Source: Actinoplanes italicus
GTDB taxonomy: Bacteria; Actinomycetota; Actinomycetes; Mycobacteriales; Micromonosporaceae
Length of the DNA: 64,000 nt
NCBI RefSeq assembly: GCF_003001815.1
Contig: NZ_PVMZ01000018.1
Location: forward strand, 62,001 to 126,000
Reading direction: 5' to 3'
Below, piece by piece: positions 9,630 to 19,286 of the stretch; positions within the stretch are counted from its first letter, which is position 1, and every line of letters starts with the position of its first letter. The notes beneath the pieces are model-generated. The model did not search any database. It saw only the letters and a list, made by a program, of their open reading frames with translations, and was not told where the DNA came from. Made by a program: the position numbers and the translations under genes.

Positions 9630-12600
9630 CCGGCGGCGACGACGTCGGTCAGATCGCGCAGGATCTCCGAGGCGATGACCGGTTCGAGATCACCCAGCGG
9701 CAGTTCCTGGCGGGCCGTCTGGGCCCAGTGACTCGCGGTGCCGTCGTGCAGGTATACCGACGCCAGCATCTGCTCGGCATGGAACCCGACCTGCCCCACG
9801 ATCCCCGGATCAAGGTGAACCGTGAGGACCTGACCCCGGCCGGCGACCCGTTCGAACAACGCCTGAACGCCGCCCTGTCCCGGCTCGTCACGACGCCAGC
9901 CGCGCCGGTCGAGCAGCAGCACGCTGGCCGTCGTCACGGTGACGCCCTCGAAGCGTTTCAGATGGGTCGCCGGCCGCTCGTCCTCGCCGAGGGCGAAGGT
10001 GGACCGTTCCAGCTGCGGGAACGGCTGCAGCAGCTCGTATTCGGCGAACACCTCGGCCCAGCCGGGCAGATCCTCGCCGAGCTGCAGTGGATGCGCGATG
10101 CCGAGGACGTCGTCGTCGGCGACCACCGCTAGTTCGTCGTCGACGGTCGCGAGGCTACGGTCCTCGGCGATGCGCAGCGCCCCCACCGGCCTCCCACCGG
10201 CGTCGAAGCGGGCCCACACGAGACGGCGGGCGATGTGCCACAGGAGCGGATGGTCCACGAACATCCGCCGGAACTCGGCACCCGTCCAGCGACGGCCGTC
10301 GACCATGGCCCGCTCCAGCCGGCGGACCTGTTCGGCGGCGACCGTGCGGACGTCCTTCTTGAGGACGGTGAACCGCCGGTACGCGTCTTCGGCCGTCTCG
10401 GCGTCATCGCGGGCACCCGGTTTGGGCAGCGCTTTCAGCCGCTTGCCGTCGGGGCCGGTGACGAACGGCCGCAGCTGTTCGTCGAACCCGACGACGAACC
10501 GCCGCAGACCGTAGTCGAGCAGCAGGCTCCCGTCGGAGCCCAGGCCGAAGCCGGGCACCAGCCGGTCGGCCAGTTGCTCCGCACTGAGGCCGAGCCCGTC
10601 GGCGACCTCGGAGATGCGTATGGCCGCGGCACGGCGCAGGTTCGCCGACTTCGCCCGCTGCGAGATCCGGTGCAGGTACAGAAGTGCCTCGTCGGTGCCG
10701 ATACCGGCCAGCACGCCGAGCGCGGCGACCGCAAGTGCGTTCCGTCCCTGGCCGGGCCAGGTGAGGATCAGCGGTGTCAGGCGGCGCGCGGTCCCGCCGT
10801 CGCCGAGCAGGGCGAGTGCCTCGAACGCCCAGCTCTCCTTGGCGCCCGCGCCGGCCGTCTCCCACAGCTCGAACAGGCCCCAGGCGAATTCGGCCAGGTC
10901 AGCCGGCTCGACCGCCTCCCGGACGATCCCCAGCCCCGCATAGGGCTCGCCGGGTCGCGAGATGATCAGCATGGTGACCAGGTTGAGCACGGCCTCGGCG
11001 GGCAACGGCCCGGAGCCGTCGCGCAGCCGTACCCGGGGCAGCAGCACGGGCGCCACCCAGGCCGGAACCGCCGGCATCCGGGCCGGCAGAACGGTCAGCG
11101 GATCGGTGTCGAGCAGCGTCTCGATCCCGGCGGCGGCCTCGGGCCCGTAAGCGGCGGCGGCCGACCGCACCCGCTCGGCGTGGCCGTTGGCGTGCAGCAG
11201 GAGCAGCGCCCGCTCGGCCTGCCGCCGGGCTGTACCGGCCTTGCCGAGGGCGGCCGGGATCAGCGCGCGGGCGGCCTCGCCCGGGTGCCGCAGCAGCCAG
11301 CGGTGGGCGAGCCGCCGCATCGACTTGAGCCGTGCCAGCCAGTCGGCCATCAGCACGGCCACGTCCGGCGAGGCGAAGGGCGACAGCAGCTCACCGAACT
11401 CCGCGGGTGTGTCCTCGGCAAGCTTGATCAGGGCCGGCAGCGCGCCGGTCCCGAAACGGGACGCCGCGATCCGCAGTGACGCCGGCGCGTCCCAGCTGTT
11501 CACCGGCAGCCAGCGCAGGAGCGCCGGACGGGCGAGCTCCTCAGGGCCCCGGCTGAACAGCAGTCCGGGGTCCCGCCGGTCGCAGCTGCCCTCGGCCACG
11601 TGCCGAGCCAGTTCGTCCCAGCCGACCGTGGGTGGGCGGTGGTGATGACCGGGGGTGCCGGCCCACTCCTCACGCTCGCCCGGACGCCAGCTCACGGTCG
11701 CCGCGTCGGTGCAGGTCAGACCGGCGACCACGGGCGGTTTCACGGCCCTGCGCCGGCCCTGCCAGGGCGGGTCGGCGAGCACCGGCGGCACGGCGGACGC
11801 CGGCGCGGCGGTCACCCCGTTCGCGTAGCCGACGAGACCCTGGACCCTGGCGGCGGCCTCAGGGCTGAGCCCGGGGATCACCTGGCCGGCGAGGTCGAGG
11901 TGAAGGAGCACGTGAGGACGCAGCAGGTGGGTGGCGGGCTCCTCGGCGAGGATCCGCATGGCACGGGCCGGGAACCGCCGGGTGGCCTCGAGCAGCGCCG
12001 CCCGGACGTCCCGAGAGCCGGAACGGGCAAGCAGCCCGTGGATCACGTCGTCGCCCGGCAGCGCGGCCAGGACGGACAGCAGCCAGCGCTCGGCGCCGGC
12101 GCCGATGTAGCCCGCAAGCCCCTGGTCGAACCAGTGGAACAGGGTCGGCGCGACGGCCGGTCCCACGCCGTCGACAAGCGTCGCCACCAGGCCGTCGTCC
12201 TCCAGCAGGTGCCACGGGTCGGGAAGCCTGGCGAGCGCGGCGGCCTGCTCCGCCGTCCGGGCCGCGTGAAGCAGCATCAGCGCCCGGCACCCGTCGGCAT
12301 CGGCCACCGTCTCCGCGACGTCGGCCTCGACCCAGTCCCGCCGTGGCACGAGCACCGAGCACCCGGCCCGGGCGTACGCGTGTGCGGCCCGATAGGCCTC
12401 CAGAGGGCCGACGGCTGCTTCGAACTCGTCCTGCGACGCGACCGCGAGCGCGGCTCGCACCCGCAGCAGGATCAGCAGTTCCGACCACCGGCCCGCACGT
12501 TTCTCACCGGGTAGCAGAAACCGGATGCCGGCGTCGTGCCACACGAGTGACGACAACTCGGCCGCGGCGAGCACCGCGAAACGCAATCCACGCTCGCTGA

Positions 12601-12922
12601 TCCACATGTCGGCGAAAGCGATGCGGGCGGGGCCGGAGGCGCGGGCGGCCAGCTTGATCACGGCCACGGCGGCGGCACCGGCCGGTGGAGCGCCGGGCTC
12701 GCCGGCCAGCCAGCGCCCCGCGGCCACCCGCACCGCCGCGTCGGTCGCGTCCGAGTGGAGCACCCCGAACACCCCGCCCGGCTGCTCGATCAGGATCCGG
12801 TCGGTCTTGGCGCGGGCGTCCGGATCGGCCACGAACGGCTCGCCCGATGCGCCGCCGCGCCGCGGATGCAGGTGCCGCGCCCACGCCGCCGGCGGGACGA
12901 AGGCGTCCTCTGATTCACGCAT
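9626..12922 (-). CDS. Large DUF4132 domain protein
   Basis: The 1098-residue cytosolic protein has a long Ala/Leu/Arg-rich helical body, probably HEAT-like repeats, from residue 100 to about 800. The C-terminal 250 residues match the DUF4132 pattern: Y-G-L-R-R-F-V-V-G-F-D-E-Q-L-R-P-F-V, then L-P-K-P-G-A-R-D-D, then W-T-G-A-E-F-R-R-M-F-V-D-H-P-L-L-W-H-I-A-R-R-L-V-W and a final strand-rich region. The family is of unknown function (E. coli MolR/YehI type). I used the ATG at 12922; the reading frame stays open to 13600, but that part overlaps two rightward genes and shows no family resemblance. No partner genes are linked. Confidence 0.8.
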   Translation of the reverse strand: MRESEDAFVPPAAWARHLHPRRGGASGEPFVADPDARAKTDRILIEQPGGVFGVLHSDATDAAVRVAAGRWLAGEPGAPPAGAAAVAVIKLAARASGPARIAFADMWISERGLRFAVLAAAELSSLVWHDAGIRFLLPGEKRAGRWSELLILLRVRAALAVASQDEFEAAVGPLEAYRAAHAYARAGCSVLVPRRDWVEADVAETVADADGCRALMLLHAARTAEQAAALARLPDPWHLLEDDGLVATLVDGVGPAVAPTLFHWFDQGLAGYIGAGAERWLLSVLAALPGDDVIHGLLARSGSRDVRAALLEATRRFPARAMRILAEEPATHLLRPHVLLHLDLAGQVIPGLSPEAAARVQGLVGYANGVTAAPASAVPPVLADPPWQGRRRAVKPPVVAGLTCTDAATVSWRPGEREEWAGTPGHHHRPPTVGWDELARHVAEGSCDRRDPGLLFSRGPEELARPALLRWLPVNSWDAPASLRIAASRFGTGALPALIKLAEDTPAEFGELLSPFASPDVAVLMADWLARLKSMRRLAHRWLLRHPGEAARALIPAALGKAGTARRQAERALLLLHANGHAERVRSAAAAYGPEAAAGIETLLDTDPLTVLPARMPAVPAWVAPVLLPRVRLRDGSGPLPAEAVLNLVTMLIISRPGEPYAGLGIVREAVEPADLAEFAWGLFELWETAGAGAKESWAFEALALLGDGGTARRLTPLILTWPGQGRNALAVAALGVLAGIGTDEALLYLHRISQRAKSANLRRAAAIRISEVADGLGLSAEQLADRLVPGFGLGSDGSLLLDYGLRRFVVGFDEQLRPFVTGPDGKRLKALPKPGARDDAETAEDAYRRFTVLKKDVRTVAAEQVRRLERAMVDGRRWTGAEFRRMFVDHPLLWHIARRLVWARFDAGGRPVGALRIAEDRSLATVDDELAVVADDDVLGIAHPLQLGEDLPGWAEVFAEYELLQPFPQLERSTFALGEDERPATHLKRFEGVTVTTASVLLLDRRGWRRDEPGQGGVQALFERVAGRGQVLTVHLDPGIVGQVGFHAEQMLASVYLHDGTASHWAQTARQELPLGDLEPVIASEILRDLTDVVAAG

Positions 12923-13063
12923 GTCGGCTACCCCCGTCTGGACCACCCGGTGAACTCGGCCCGAAAGGTAGCGCCCGGGTATGACATCCGTTCGCCGGAC
13001 GCGAGCACGCGTTCCCGGCTCGGTGACGGTTCTTTGTCGGACCCCCCGTTTAGGGTACGGGCC

Positions 13064-13366
13064 ATGAAGATCCAGCTGTGCGTACTGCTGTGGGCCCACC
13101 CCGGTACCACCGAGGCGCTGACCGCCTACGAGGACAAGGTGCTGGCCCTGCTCGGCGACCACGACGGCCGGCTCCTGGCACGCGCCCGGACCCGCCCCGG
13201 TGCCGGGGACGGCTCGCCCGACGAGACGCAGCTGATCGAGTTCGCCACGCAGACCGGCTACGAGGGGTTCCTGGCCGACCCACGCCGGGCGGCCCTGGCC
13301 GCCGACCGGGACGCCGCGATCGCCCGCACCGATCTCTACCCGGTCGAGGTCGTTCCGGTGGGCTGA
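13064..13366 (+). CDS. Small dimeric alpha/beta-barrel protein (DUF1330-like)
   Basis: The 100-residue protein has a ferredoxin-like strand-helix layout: I-Q-L-C-V-L-L-W-A, then a helix E-A-L-T-A-Y-E-D-K-V-L-A-L-L, then D-E-T-Q-L-I-E-F-A, Y-E-G-F-L-A-D-P-R and a final strand P-V-E-V-V-P-V. The F-x-x-x-x-x-Y-E-x-F-L-x-D-P pattern resembles DUF1330 and related stress-responsive dimeric barrels. The exact function is unknown. It ends 13 bases before the start of the SARP-type regulator on the same strand, so the two may be cotranscribed. Confidence 0.7.
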   Translation: MKIQLCVLLWAHPGTTEALTAYEDKVLALLGDHDGRLLARARTRPGAGDGSPDETQLIEFATQTGYEGFLADPRRAALAADRDAAIARTDLYPVEVVPVG

Positions 13367-13379
13367 ATCGGTCCGTAGC

Positions 13380-16058
13380 ATGTGGCGGGTGCTGCGGTTC
13401 GAGGTGCTGGGCCCGGTCCGGGTGACCGGCGACGCGGGTGAGGTCACGCTGCCGCCGAAACCGCGGACTCTGCTGGCCGTGCTGCTGGCCGCCCGTGGCC
13501 GCCCGGTCACGGTGGAACGCCTGCTCACCGAGTTGTGGCCGGACGGCGCCCCGTCGACCGCGAACGCCACCCTGCAGATGCACGTGTCCGCGTTGCGCAA
13601 GGCTGTCGGTGACCGGATGCGGACCGCGCCCGGCGGCTATCAGCTGGACCTGACCGGCGTGGGGTTCGACGCGACCGAGTTCGAGCAGGGCGGGCCGCTC
13701 GTGCTGTGGCGTGGCAACGCCTACGAGGGTGTGACGGCCGGGCCGTCGGTGGCCGCGGACGCGGCCCGCCTGCACGAGCTGCGGCTGGCGACCCGGCTGC
13801 GCTGGGCCGAACGGGAGCTGGAGGAGGGACGGCATGTGACGGCGGCGGTGCAGCTGGCCGGCTGGTCTGCGGAGCAACCGGCCGGCGAGGGCCTGGCGCG
13901 GTTGCTCATGCTGGCTCTGTACCGGTCGGGGCGAGCCGGCGACGCACTGGGCGCGTTCACCCGTACCACCAGGGCTTTGAAGGAACTCGGAGCACGGCCG
14001 GGCGGAGAGCTGGACGCTCTCGCCGAGGCTGTGCGACGCCAGGACCCGATCCTGGACCGGCCGGTGCCGGGACTGCCCGCGCAGCGCAACCGGTTCATCG
14101 GCCGCCGCGCCGAACTCGACCGGCTTCTCGACCTGATCGGTACGTCGCGCCTGGTCAGCGTGGTCGGGCCGGGCGGTGCCGGCAAGACCCGGATCAGCCT
14201 GGAGGTGGCTCGCGAGGCCGCCGCCGACTACGACTCGGTGCACATCGTCGAGTTGGCCGAGCACCGCGACGGCCCGCTCGGTGCCCGGCTGGCGGCGGCC
14301 ACCGGTATCCGCGAGGAGCCCGGCGTGCCGGTGCTGGAGACGGTGATCGGGCAGCTCAGCGGCCGGGTGCTGCTGATCCTGGACAACTGCGAGCACGTTC
14401 GCGATGCGGCGGCCGAGCTGGCGCACGCCCTGCTGGCGGGCTGCCCGGGCCTGCGGCTCGTCGCGACGAGCCGGGAGCAGCTCGGCCTGCCCGGCGAGGT
14501 GATCTTCACGCTGGGCGGGCTGGCCACGCCCGGGCCGGGGGCGTCCGATCCGCACTCCGACGCGGTGCGGCTGTTCGCCGACCGGGTCGCGGCGGCCCGC
14601 GGCGGCGCCGGGCTGACCCCGGCCGAGCAGGCGGTGGCGGCCGAGCTGTGCCGGCGGCTGGACGGTCTGCCCCTGGCGATCGAGCTGGCGGCCGCCCGGC
14701 TGCGGGCGCTGGCGGTAACCGAGATCATGTCCCGGCTGGACCGGCGGCTCGACCTGCTCACCGGCAACTCGCCGGTGGCCCGGCACCAGACCATGCGGGC
14801 GGCCATCGATTGGGGGTACGACCTGCTCGACCTCCCCCAGCAGCGGTTGCTGCGACTGCTCGGGGTGTTCGCGGGCGGCTTCGATCTGACGGTCGTGGCC
14901 GAGGTGTACGGCGACGACCCGCTCGACCCGCTCACCCAGCTCGTCGACCGCTCCATGGTCGAGTGGCGCGACGGCCGCTACCGGCTGATCGAGACGATCC
15001 GCGCTTACGCCCGGGAGCGCCTCGACGCCACCGAGCGCGTTCGGGCGTACGACCGGCTCGTGGATTTCCTGGAGCGCCGTCTCGCCGTGCCGCCGCCGAC
15101 GGACGGGCCGCAGCACGCCGCCTGGCTGAGCGGTATCGCCGCTGATCACGACACGATCGTCGCCGCGATCGACTGGTCGTTGCGCGACGGTGATCCGGAA
15201 CGCGGGCTGGCGGTCGCGTCCGGAATGTGGTGGTACTGGTGGGTCGCGGGCCGGATGATCGAGGGCCGCGAGTGGCTCGGCCGGGCCCTCGACGCGGCTC
15301 CCGCGGCTCCGCCGGGTCTGCGTGGCCGGGCATTGCGGGCTGCCGCCGCGCTGGCCCGCAACTCCGGTGATCTCGCCCAGGCGCGCAAGCTCGGCGAACA
15401 GTGCCTGACCACGTTCCGTGAGGCCGGCGACCGGACCGGGGAGCTCGCCGCGCTCAACAACCTGCTGATCACGGCTCAGGCGCAGGAGGACTATCCGGCG
15501 TCGCTGGAGTTCGGGCAGGCCGCGATCGCCGCGGCCGAGGAGGCGTCGGACGCGCGGATGCTGGCGGCCGCGTCCAACAACACCGCCGGGACGCTGCGCT
15601 GCATGGGCCGCCTCGACGAGGCCGAGCCGTTGTTCACGCGGGCGCTGGCCGGGTTCCGGGAGCTCGGCGACCGGCGAGGCGAGGCGGCCGCGCTGACCAA
15701 CCTGTCGACCACCGACCGGCGTCGCGGACGGCTCGCTCCCGCGCGGTCGGCGATGCTAGAGGCACTGGCGATCTACACCGAGCTGAGCATCACCGAAGGT
15801 CAGCTCGACGCCGTCGAAGGGCTCGCTCAGCTGGACATCCTCGACGGCGACGCGGCCGGTGGCCTGCGCCTGCTCGCCGTCGCCGAACGCGAGCGCGCAG
15901 CCCTCGGCGCCCCCAGTTTCACCCCCGACGAGGTCTCCGACAAGGAGTCGGCCGAGGCCAATGCAAGATCAGGATTGGGTACGGGTGAAGTCGCCGCCAT
16001 CTACCGCGAGGCGAACGCGTTAACCCTTTCGGAGGTGGTCGCGGCCCTGCTCGGGTGA
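13380..16058 (+). CDS. AfsR/SARP-like regulator with NB-ARC ATPase and TPR-like tail
   Basis: The 892-residue protein has three parts. Residues 1-95 form a winged-helix DNA-binding domain of the OmpR/SARP type (F-E-V-L-G-P-V-R-V, then P-K-P-R-T-L-L-A-V-L-L, then Y-Q-L-D). Residues 96-225 resemble the bacterial transcriptional activation domain. An NB-ARC/STAND ATPase follows, with Walker A G-P-G-G-A-G-K-T at 263-270, Walker B L-L-I-L-D-N-C-E-H near 335 and the sensor R-L-V-A-T-S-R-E. The last 250 residues are tetratricopeptide-like. Such proteins usually switch on secondary metabolism or differentiation after a signal is sensed by the repeat domain. No biosynthetic cluster adjoins it here, so the target is unknown. 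Confidence 0.88.
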   Translation: MWRVLRFEVLGPVRVTGDAGEVTLPPKPRTLLAVLLAARGRPVTVERLLTELWPDGAPSTANATLQMHVSALRKAVGDRMRTAPGGYQLDLTGVGFDATEFEQGGPLVLWRGNAYEGVTAGPSVAADAARLHELRLATRLRWAERELEEGRHVTAAVQLAGWSAEQPAGEGLARLLMLALYRSGRAGDALGAFTRTTRALKELGARPGGELDALAEAVRRQDPILDRPVPGLPAQRNRFIGRRAELDRLLDLIGTSRLVSVVGPGGAGKTRISLEVAREAAADYDSVHIVELAEHRDGPLGARLAAATGIREEPGVPVLETVIGQLSGRVLLILDNCEHVRDAAAELAHALLAGCPGLRLVATSREQLGLPGEVIFTLGGLATPGPGASDPHSDAVRLFADRVAAARGGAGLTPAEQAVAAELCRRLDGLPLAIELAAARLRALAVTEIMSRLDRRLDLLTGNSPVARHQTMRAAIDWGYDLLDLPQQRLLRLLGVFAGGFDLTVVAEVYGDDPLDPLTQLVDRSMVEWRDGRYRLIETIRAYARERLDATERVRAYDRLVDFLERRLAVPPPTDGPQHAAWLSGIAADHDTIVAAIDWSLRDGDPERGLAVASGMWWYWWVAGRMIEGREWLGRALDAAPAAPPGLRGRALRAAAALARNSGDLAQARKLGEQCLTTFREAGDRTGELAALNNLLITAQAQEDYPASLEFGQAAIAAAEEASDARMLAAASNNTAGTLRCMGRLDEAEPLFTRALAGFRELGDRRGEAAALTNLSTTDRRRGRLAPARSAMLEALAIYTELSITEGQLDAVEGLAQLDILDGDAAGGLRLLAVAERERAALGAPSFTPDEVSDKESAEANARSGLGTGEVAAIYREANALTLSEVVAALLG

Positions 16059-16139
16059 GTCTTTGGGGTTTCTTTGGCGGGTGGGCGCATCGTTCTCAGC
16101 ACAGGCAGACGCCTACTTCCTTCTCCAAGGAGAGATCCC

Positions 16140-16715
16140 ATGAAGCACCGCCTCGTCGCCCTGACCGCCGTCGTTGCCGTCGCGTTCACCGGCGGATGCG
16201 GCGCGATCGGCAGCGCAGCCTCCGGTGGCGCTCCCGAAATCACCTCCACGACGCCGGCCAAGAAGGCCACCCCGGCGCCCACCACGGACTCGTCCGACTC
16301 GGCCGGCTCGTCCGGCTCGTCGTCGAAGTCCGACTCGGTCAAGGACTCCGGGGACATCCCGGACCCGTGCACTCTGCTGTCGAAGGCCGAGGTCGTCGAC
16401 CTGACCGACCGTGAGATCACCCAGATCGACGAGGACGGTGGCGCGGCCGGCGACGTCACCCGCTACTGCCAGTGGCAGCAGTCCGGCGGCCAGCTCGCCG
16501 TCTTCCTGAGCCGCACCACCGCTGAGGACTTCCAGGTCACCGTCGACCAGGCCGAGCCGGTCAGCGGCGTGGGCGAGGACGCCTTCGCCCACTCGGGCCA
16601 CCTCTACGTCCTGTACGGAACCGTCCAGATCGACGTCTACTCCCGCGGCGCCTCCGACGCCAAGAACCTGTCCCACGCCAAGGCGGTGGCGAAGACCCTG
16701 ATCCCGCGCATCTGA
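16140..16715 (+). CDS. Secreted lipoprotein, DUF3558-like
   Basis: The 191-residue protein starts at the ATG at 16140 with AAGGAG 5-10 bases upstream. The signal peptide ends in a lipobox F-T-G-G-C, so Cys20 should carry lipid. A Ser/Thr/Pro/Lys-rich linker spans residues 30-70. The folded part begins D-P-C-T-L-L-S-K-A-E-V, with a second Cys in R-Y-C-Q-W and G-V-G-E-D-A-F near 145, the layout of DUF3558 lipoproteins of actinobacteria. The function is unknown and probably extracytoplasmic. A strong hairpin terminator follows the stop codon. Confidence 0.82.
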   Translation: MKHRLVALTAVVAVAFTGGCGAIGSAASGGAPEITSTTPAKKATPAPTTDSSDSAGSSGSSSKSDSVKDSGDIPDPCTLLSKAEVVDLTDREITQIDEDGGAAGDVTRYCQWQQSGGQLAVFLSRTTAEDFQVTVDQAEPVSGVGEDAFAHSGHLYVLYGTVQIDVYSRGASDAKNLSHAKAVAKTLIPRI

Positions 16716-16732
16716 CCCTTTCCGCGGACCTA

Positions 16733-16779
16733 GCGACGGCCGGCGCACACACAGCTACAGTGTGTGCGCCGGCCGTCGC
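16733..16779. terminator. Strong 20-bp hairpin terminator
   Basis: A perfect 20-bp stem (arms 16733-16752 and 16760-16779, beginning GCGACGGCCGG) encloses a 7-base loop, 18 bases after the lipoprotein stop. There is no U-tract, as is usual for actinobacterial terminators. Being symmetric it could also stop leftward transcription from the convergent symporter gene that ends at 16955. Confidence 0.8.
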
Positions 16780-16954
16780 CATGACGACGTCACACGACCA
16801 CGCACCGGCAACGTGGACCCCTGGCGCCGCGACCCGCGACGCCAGAAGCACACAGTCACCCCCAATGTGCGAGCCCATCGGGCAACCGGACCGCAGGACA
16901 ACCGGACCGCAGGACCACCGGCCCGCAGGCCAACCGGACCGCCGCAGCAGGCAG

Positions 16955-18979
16955 CTACCAGCGGCGGAATGTCCGCAGCGAGGGATCATCCGCAGGTCGC
17001 GATTCATGTGAGGGCTCTCCGGCCGACGGGTCATGGGCCGCCGGATAGGCGCCGGAGGGATGGTCACCGGGACGGTAGGTCCGGTCTTCGGCACGTTCGG
17101 CCGGGTGGCCGGCAGCGAAGCCACCGCCCGTATGCTCGCCCGGCACGTTCCCGGCAGCGGAACGACCCGCCAGCCGCTCGCCGAGCGACGGAAAACCACC
17201 AGACGGACCACCCGCTCGCGGATACCCACCAGACGGACCACCCGCTCGCGGATACCCACCAGACGGACCACCCGCTCGCGGATATGCACCCGATGGATGA
17301 ACGTGGTGATGCTGCCCGACCGGAGTGAAGTAGGACGCCGGAGCCGGCGAGCGCGGCCGGTCCCCGTCGATGATCTCGGTCATCCGGCGGATCGTGGGGT
17401 CGCCCTCATCGGCCACGTAGTCCTGTGAACGCGTGTCGTCCCGCCCGTCCGGCACGTCCATCGCCCGGAACAGCGGCGTGGCCAGGAACGTGACGAGCAG
17501 GTTGACGGCCAGAGCGACGACGCCGACATAGATGCTGGCGTCGCTGTCGATGCCGATGGTGTCGAGCGGCCACGCCGATCCGCCGAAGTGCTCGCGCACC
17601 ACGGTCGTACCGTCGGGTCCGCCGAGTTTCGGGATCTGCCAGAGCATGACGATGCCGACGAGCAGCCCGGCACCGATGCCGCTCATGAGCGCCCACCGAT
17701 GGAACCAGTTGGTGTAGAGGCCGAGCGCCACGGCCGGCAGCGTCTGCATGATCACGACACCGCCGATGAGCTGCAGGTCGATCGCGAACTGGGTGTTGAG
17801 CAGCAGGATCACGAGCAGCGCGCCGAACTTGACCGTCAACGAGACGATCTTGCTGACGTACGTCTGCTCCTTGTCCCCGGCCCCGGGCCGGAAGTAGACG
17901 CGGTAGATGTCACGCGTGAACAGGTTGGCCGCGGCGATCGACATGATCGCCGCCGGGACCATGGCGCCGACACCGATGGCGGCGAAGACCATACCGGCGG
18001 TCCAGGCGGGTGCGTTCTCACTGAACCATTGGGGTACGACGGTGTTCGCGTTACCACCGACCGGGCTGGTCCCGCTGTAGATGGCCGCGAATCCGACCAG
18101 CATGAGCACGCCCAGGGTCAGCGTGTAGATCGGCAGGACGGCCAGGTTGCGCCGCAGCGTGCCACGGTTGCGGGCGGCCAGCACGCCGGTGAGCGTGTGC
18201 GGGTAGAGGAACAGCGCGAGCGCCGACCCGAGCGCCAGGGTGACGTAGTTGAGCTGGCTCTGCGGCGCGAGCAGCAGCCCGTCGTCGACGCGGGGCGTGG
18301 CCGCGTACTTGGCCTCGGCGAGCCGGAAGACCGGGTCCCAGCCGCCCGGCATCATCGACACGATCATGACGACGGACAGCACCGACCACAGGACCAGGGT
18401 GTCCTTGACGATGGAGACGAGCGCCGGCCCGCGCAGCCCGCTGTTGAACGTGTAGAGGGCGAGCACCAGGAACGCGACGGTGAGCGGCCAGCCCTTGGGC
18501 AGTCCCATCACCTCGAAGACCGCCTCGATGCCGATCAGTTGCAGGGCGATGTACGGCATGGTCGCCACGATGCCGAGCACGGCGATCCCGGTGCCCAGTG
18601 GCCGCGAACCGAACCGGGCGCGGACGAACTCGGCGGGCGTGACGAAGCCGTGCACGTGGCAGACCGACCAGAACCGGGCCAGCACCACGAACAGCATCGG
18701 GTAGACGATGACGAGGAAGGGCACCGGGAAGAACCCGGCAGCGCCGATCCCGTAGACCAGGGTGGGCACCGCGACGAACGTGTACGCCGTGTAGACGTCC
18801 CCGCTGAGCAGGAAGAACGTCACCCAGTTGCCGAAGGCCCGCCCGCCGAGCCCCCACTCCTCCAGGGTGTGGATGGAGTCGGGCCGGCGCCATCGGGACG
18901 CCGCGAACCCCATGATCGCGACGATGCCGAAGATGAGTGTGAAGACGATCAGCTGAACCTTCTGATCGTCCATGGTCAT
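16955..18979 (-). CDS. Sodium:solute symporter (monocarboxylate/acetate permease-like)
   Basis: The 674-residue protein has about 13 hydrophobic helices between residues 8 and 530, with SSS family marks: L-G-G-R-A-F-G-N-W-V-T-F-F-L-L-S-G near 45, F-W-S-V-C-H-V-H-G-F-V-T-P-A-E-F near 115 and A-A-I-M-S-I-A-A-A-N-L-F-T-R-D near 355. Together with the upstream DUF3311 gene this is the usual pair for monocarboxylate or acetate uptake. The ATG at 18979 overlaps the DUF3311 stop (ATGA). The cytosolic C-terminal tail of about 150 residues is unusual: it is Gly/Pro/His/Ser-rich and includes three near-identical 10-residue units, with 30-bp DNA repeats, and it is absent from most family members. Confidence 0.9.
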   Translation of the reverse strand: MTMDDQKVQLIVFTLIFGIVAIMGFAASRWRRPDSIHTLEEWGLGGRAFGNWVTFFLLSGDVYTAYTFVAVPTLVYGIGAAGFFPVPFLVIVYPMLFVVLARFWSVCHVHGFVTPAEFVRARFGSRPLGTGIAVLGIVATMPYIALQLIGIEAVFEVMGLPKGWPLTVAFLVLALYTFNSGLRGPALVSIVKDTLVLWSVLSVVMIVSMMPGGWDPVFRLAEAKYAATPRVDDGLLLAPQSQLNYVTLALGSALALFLYPHTLTGVLAARNRGTLRRNLAVLPIYTLTLGVLMLVGFAAIYSGTSPVGGNANTVVPQWFSENAPAWTAGMVFAAIGVGAMVPAAIMSIAAANLFTRDIYRVYFRPGAGDKEQTYVSKIVSLTVKFGALLVILLLNTQFAIDLQLIGGVVIMQTLPAVALGLYTNWFHRWALMSGIGAGLLVGIVMLWQIPKLGGPDGTTVVREHFGGSAWPLDTIGIDSDASIYVGVVALAVNLLVTFLATPLFRAMDVPDGRDDTRSQDYVADEGDPTIRRMTEIIDGDRPRSPAPASYFTPVGQHHHVHPSGAYPRAGGPSGGYPRAGGPSGGYPRAGGPSGGFPSLGERLAGRSAAGNVPGEHTGGGFAAGHPAERAEDRTYRPGDHPSGAYPAAHDPSAGEPSHESRPADDPSLRTFRRW
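17196..17285. repeat. Three 30-bp tandem repeats in the symporter tail
   Basis: Three consecutive 30-bp units, the last with two changes near its end, encode three S-G-G-Y-P-R-A-G-G-P decapeptides on the leftward strand. The period is a multiple of three, so copy-number change would keep the frame. Confidence 0.9.
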
Positions 18980-19236
18980 CTCGTCCGCAGGTGGACGTAC
19001 GCGATGACCGAGCTGGCCAGGAAGGCGAAGCCGAGCTGGCACCAGTAGAAGAACGGCAACCCGAGGAACGCCGGTTCGACCCGGTTGTAGAAGGCTGGGA
19101 CGAGTGGCAGGACGATCGGGATCAGCAGCAGCCAGTTACGCCGATCGGCGTCGGGCCGGCGGAAGAACCCGCGCAGTCCGGGTCGTTCGGCGACGGCGTG
19201 CCTGGGCCGGGAGATGGGAAGGTTCCTGTCCGCCAT
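18976..19236 (-). CDS. DUF3311 membrane protein, symporter partner
   Basis: The 86-residue protein carries two membrane helices: L-L-L-I-P-I-V-L-P-L-V-P-A-F near residue 35 and a C-terminal F-Y-W-C-Q-L-G-F-A-F-L-A-S. The motif P-A-F-Y-N-R-V-E-P between them is diagnostic of DUF3311. These proteins are encoded next to SSS-type monocarboxylate permeases and are thought to help them. The ATG at 19236 was chosen for its GGAGG 8 bases upstream; a longer reading to 19293 lacks such a site. The stop overlaps the symporter start by 4 bases. Confidence 0.85.
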   Translation of the reverse strand: MADRNLPISRPRHAVAERPGLRGFFRRPDADRRNWLLLIPIVLPLVPAFYNRVEPAFLGLPFFYWCQLGFAFLASSVIAYVHLRTR

Positions 19237-19286
19237 TGACAGCCTCCGGAGGGTGATCAAGCGTCCACCGGGCGCAATGCTTGCAG

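Noticed and set aside
12923-13600. N-terminal extension of the DUF4132 protein to 13600
   Set aside because: It would run antisense across the small DUF1330-like gene and the start of the SARP-type regulator, both with good family matches.
13050-15149. 699-residue leftward reading frame
   Set aside because: It is antisense to the SARP-type regulator, is rich in Gln, Arg, Gly and Pro with no fold-like pattern, and is a typical high-GC shadow.
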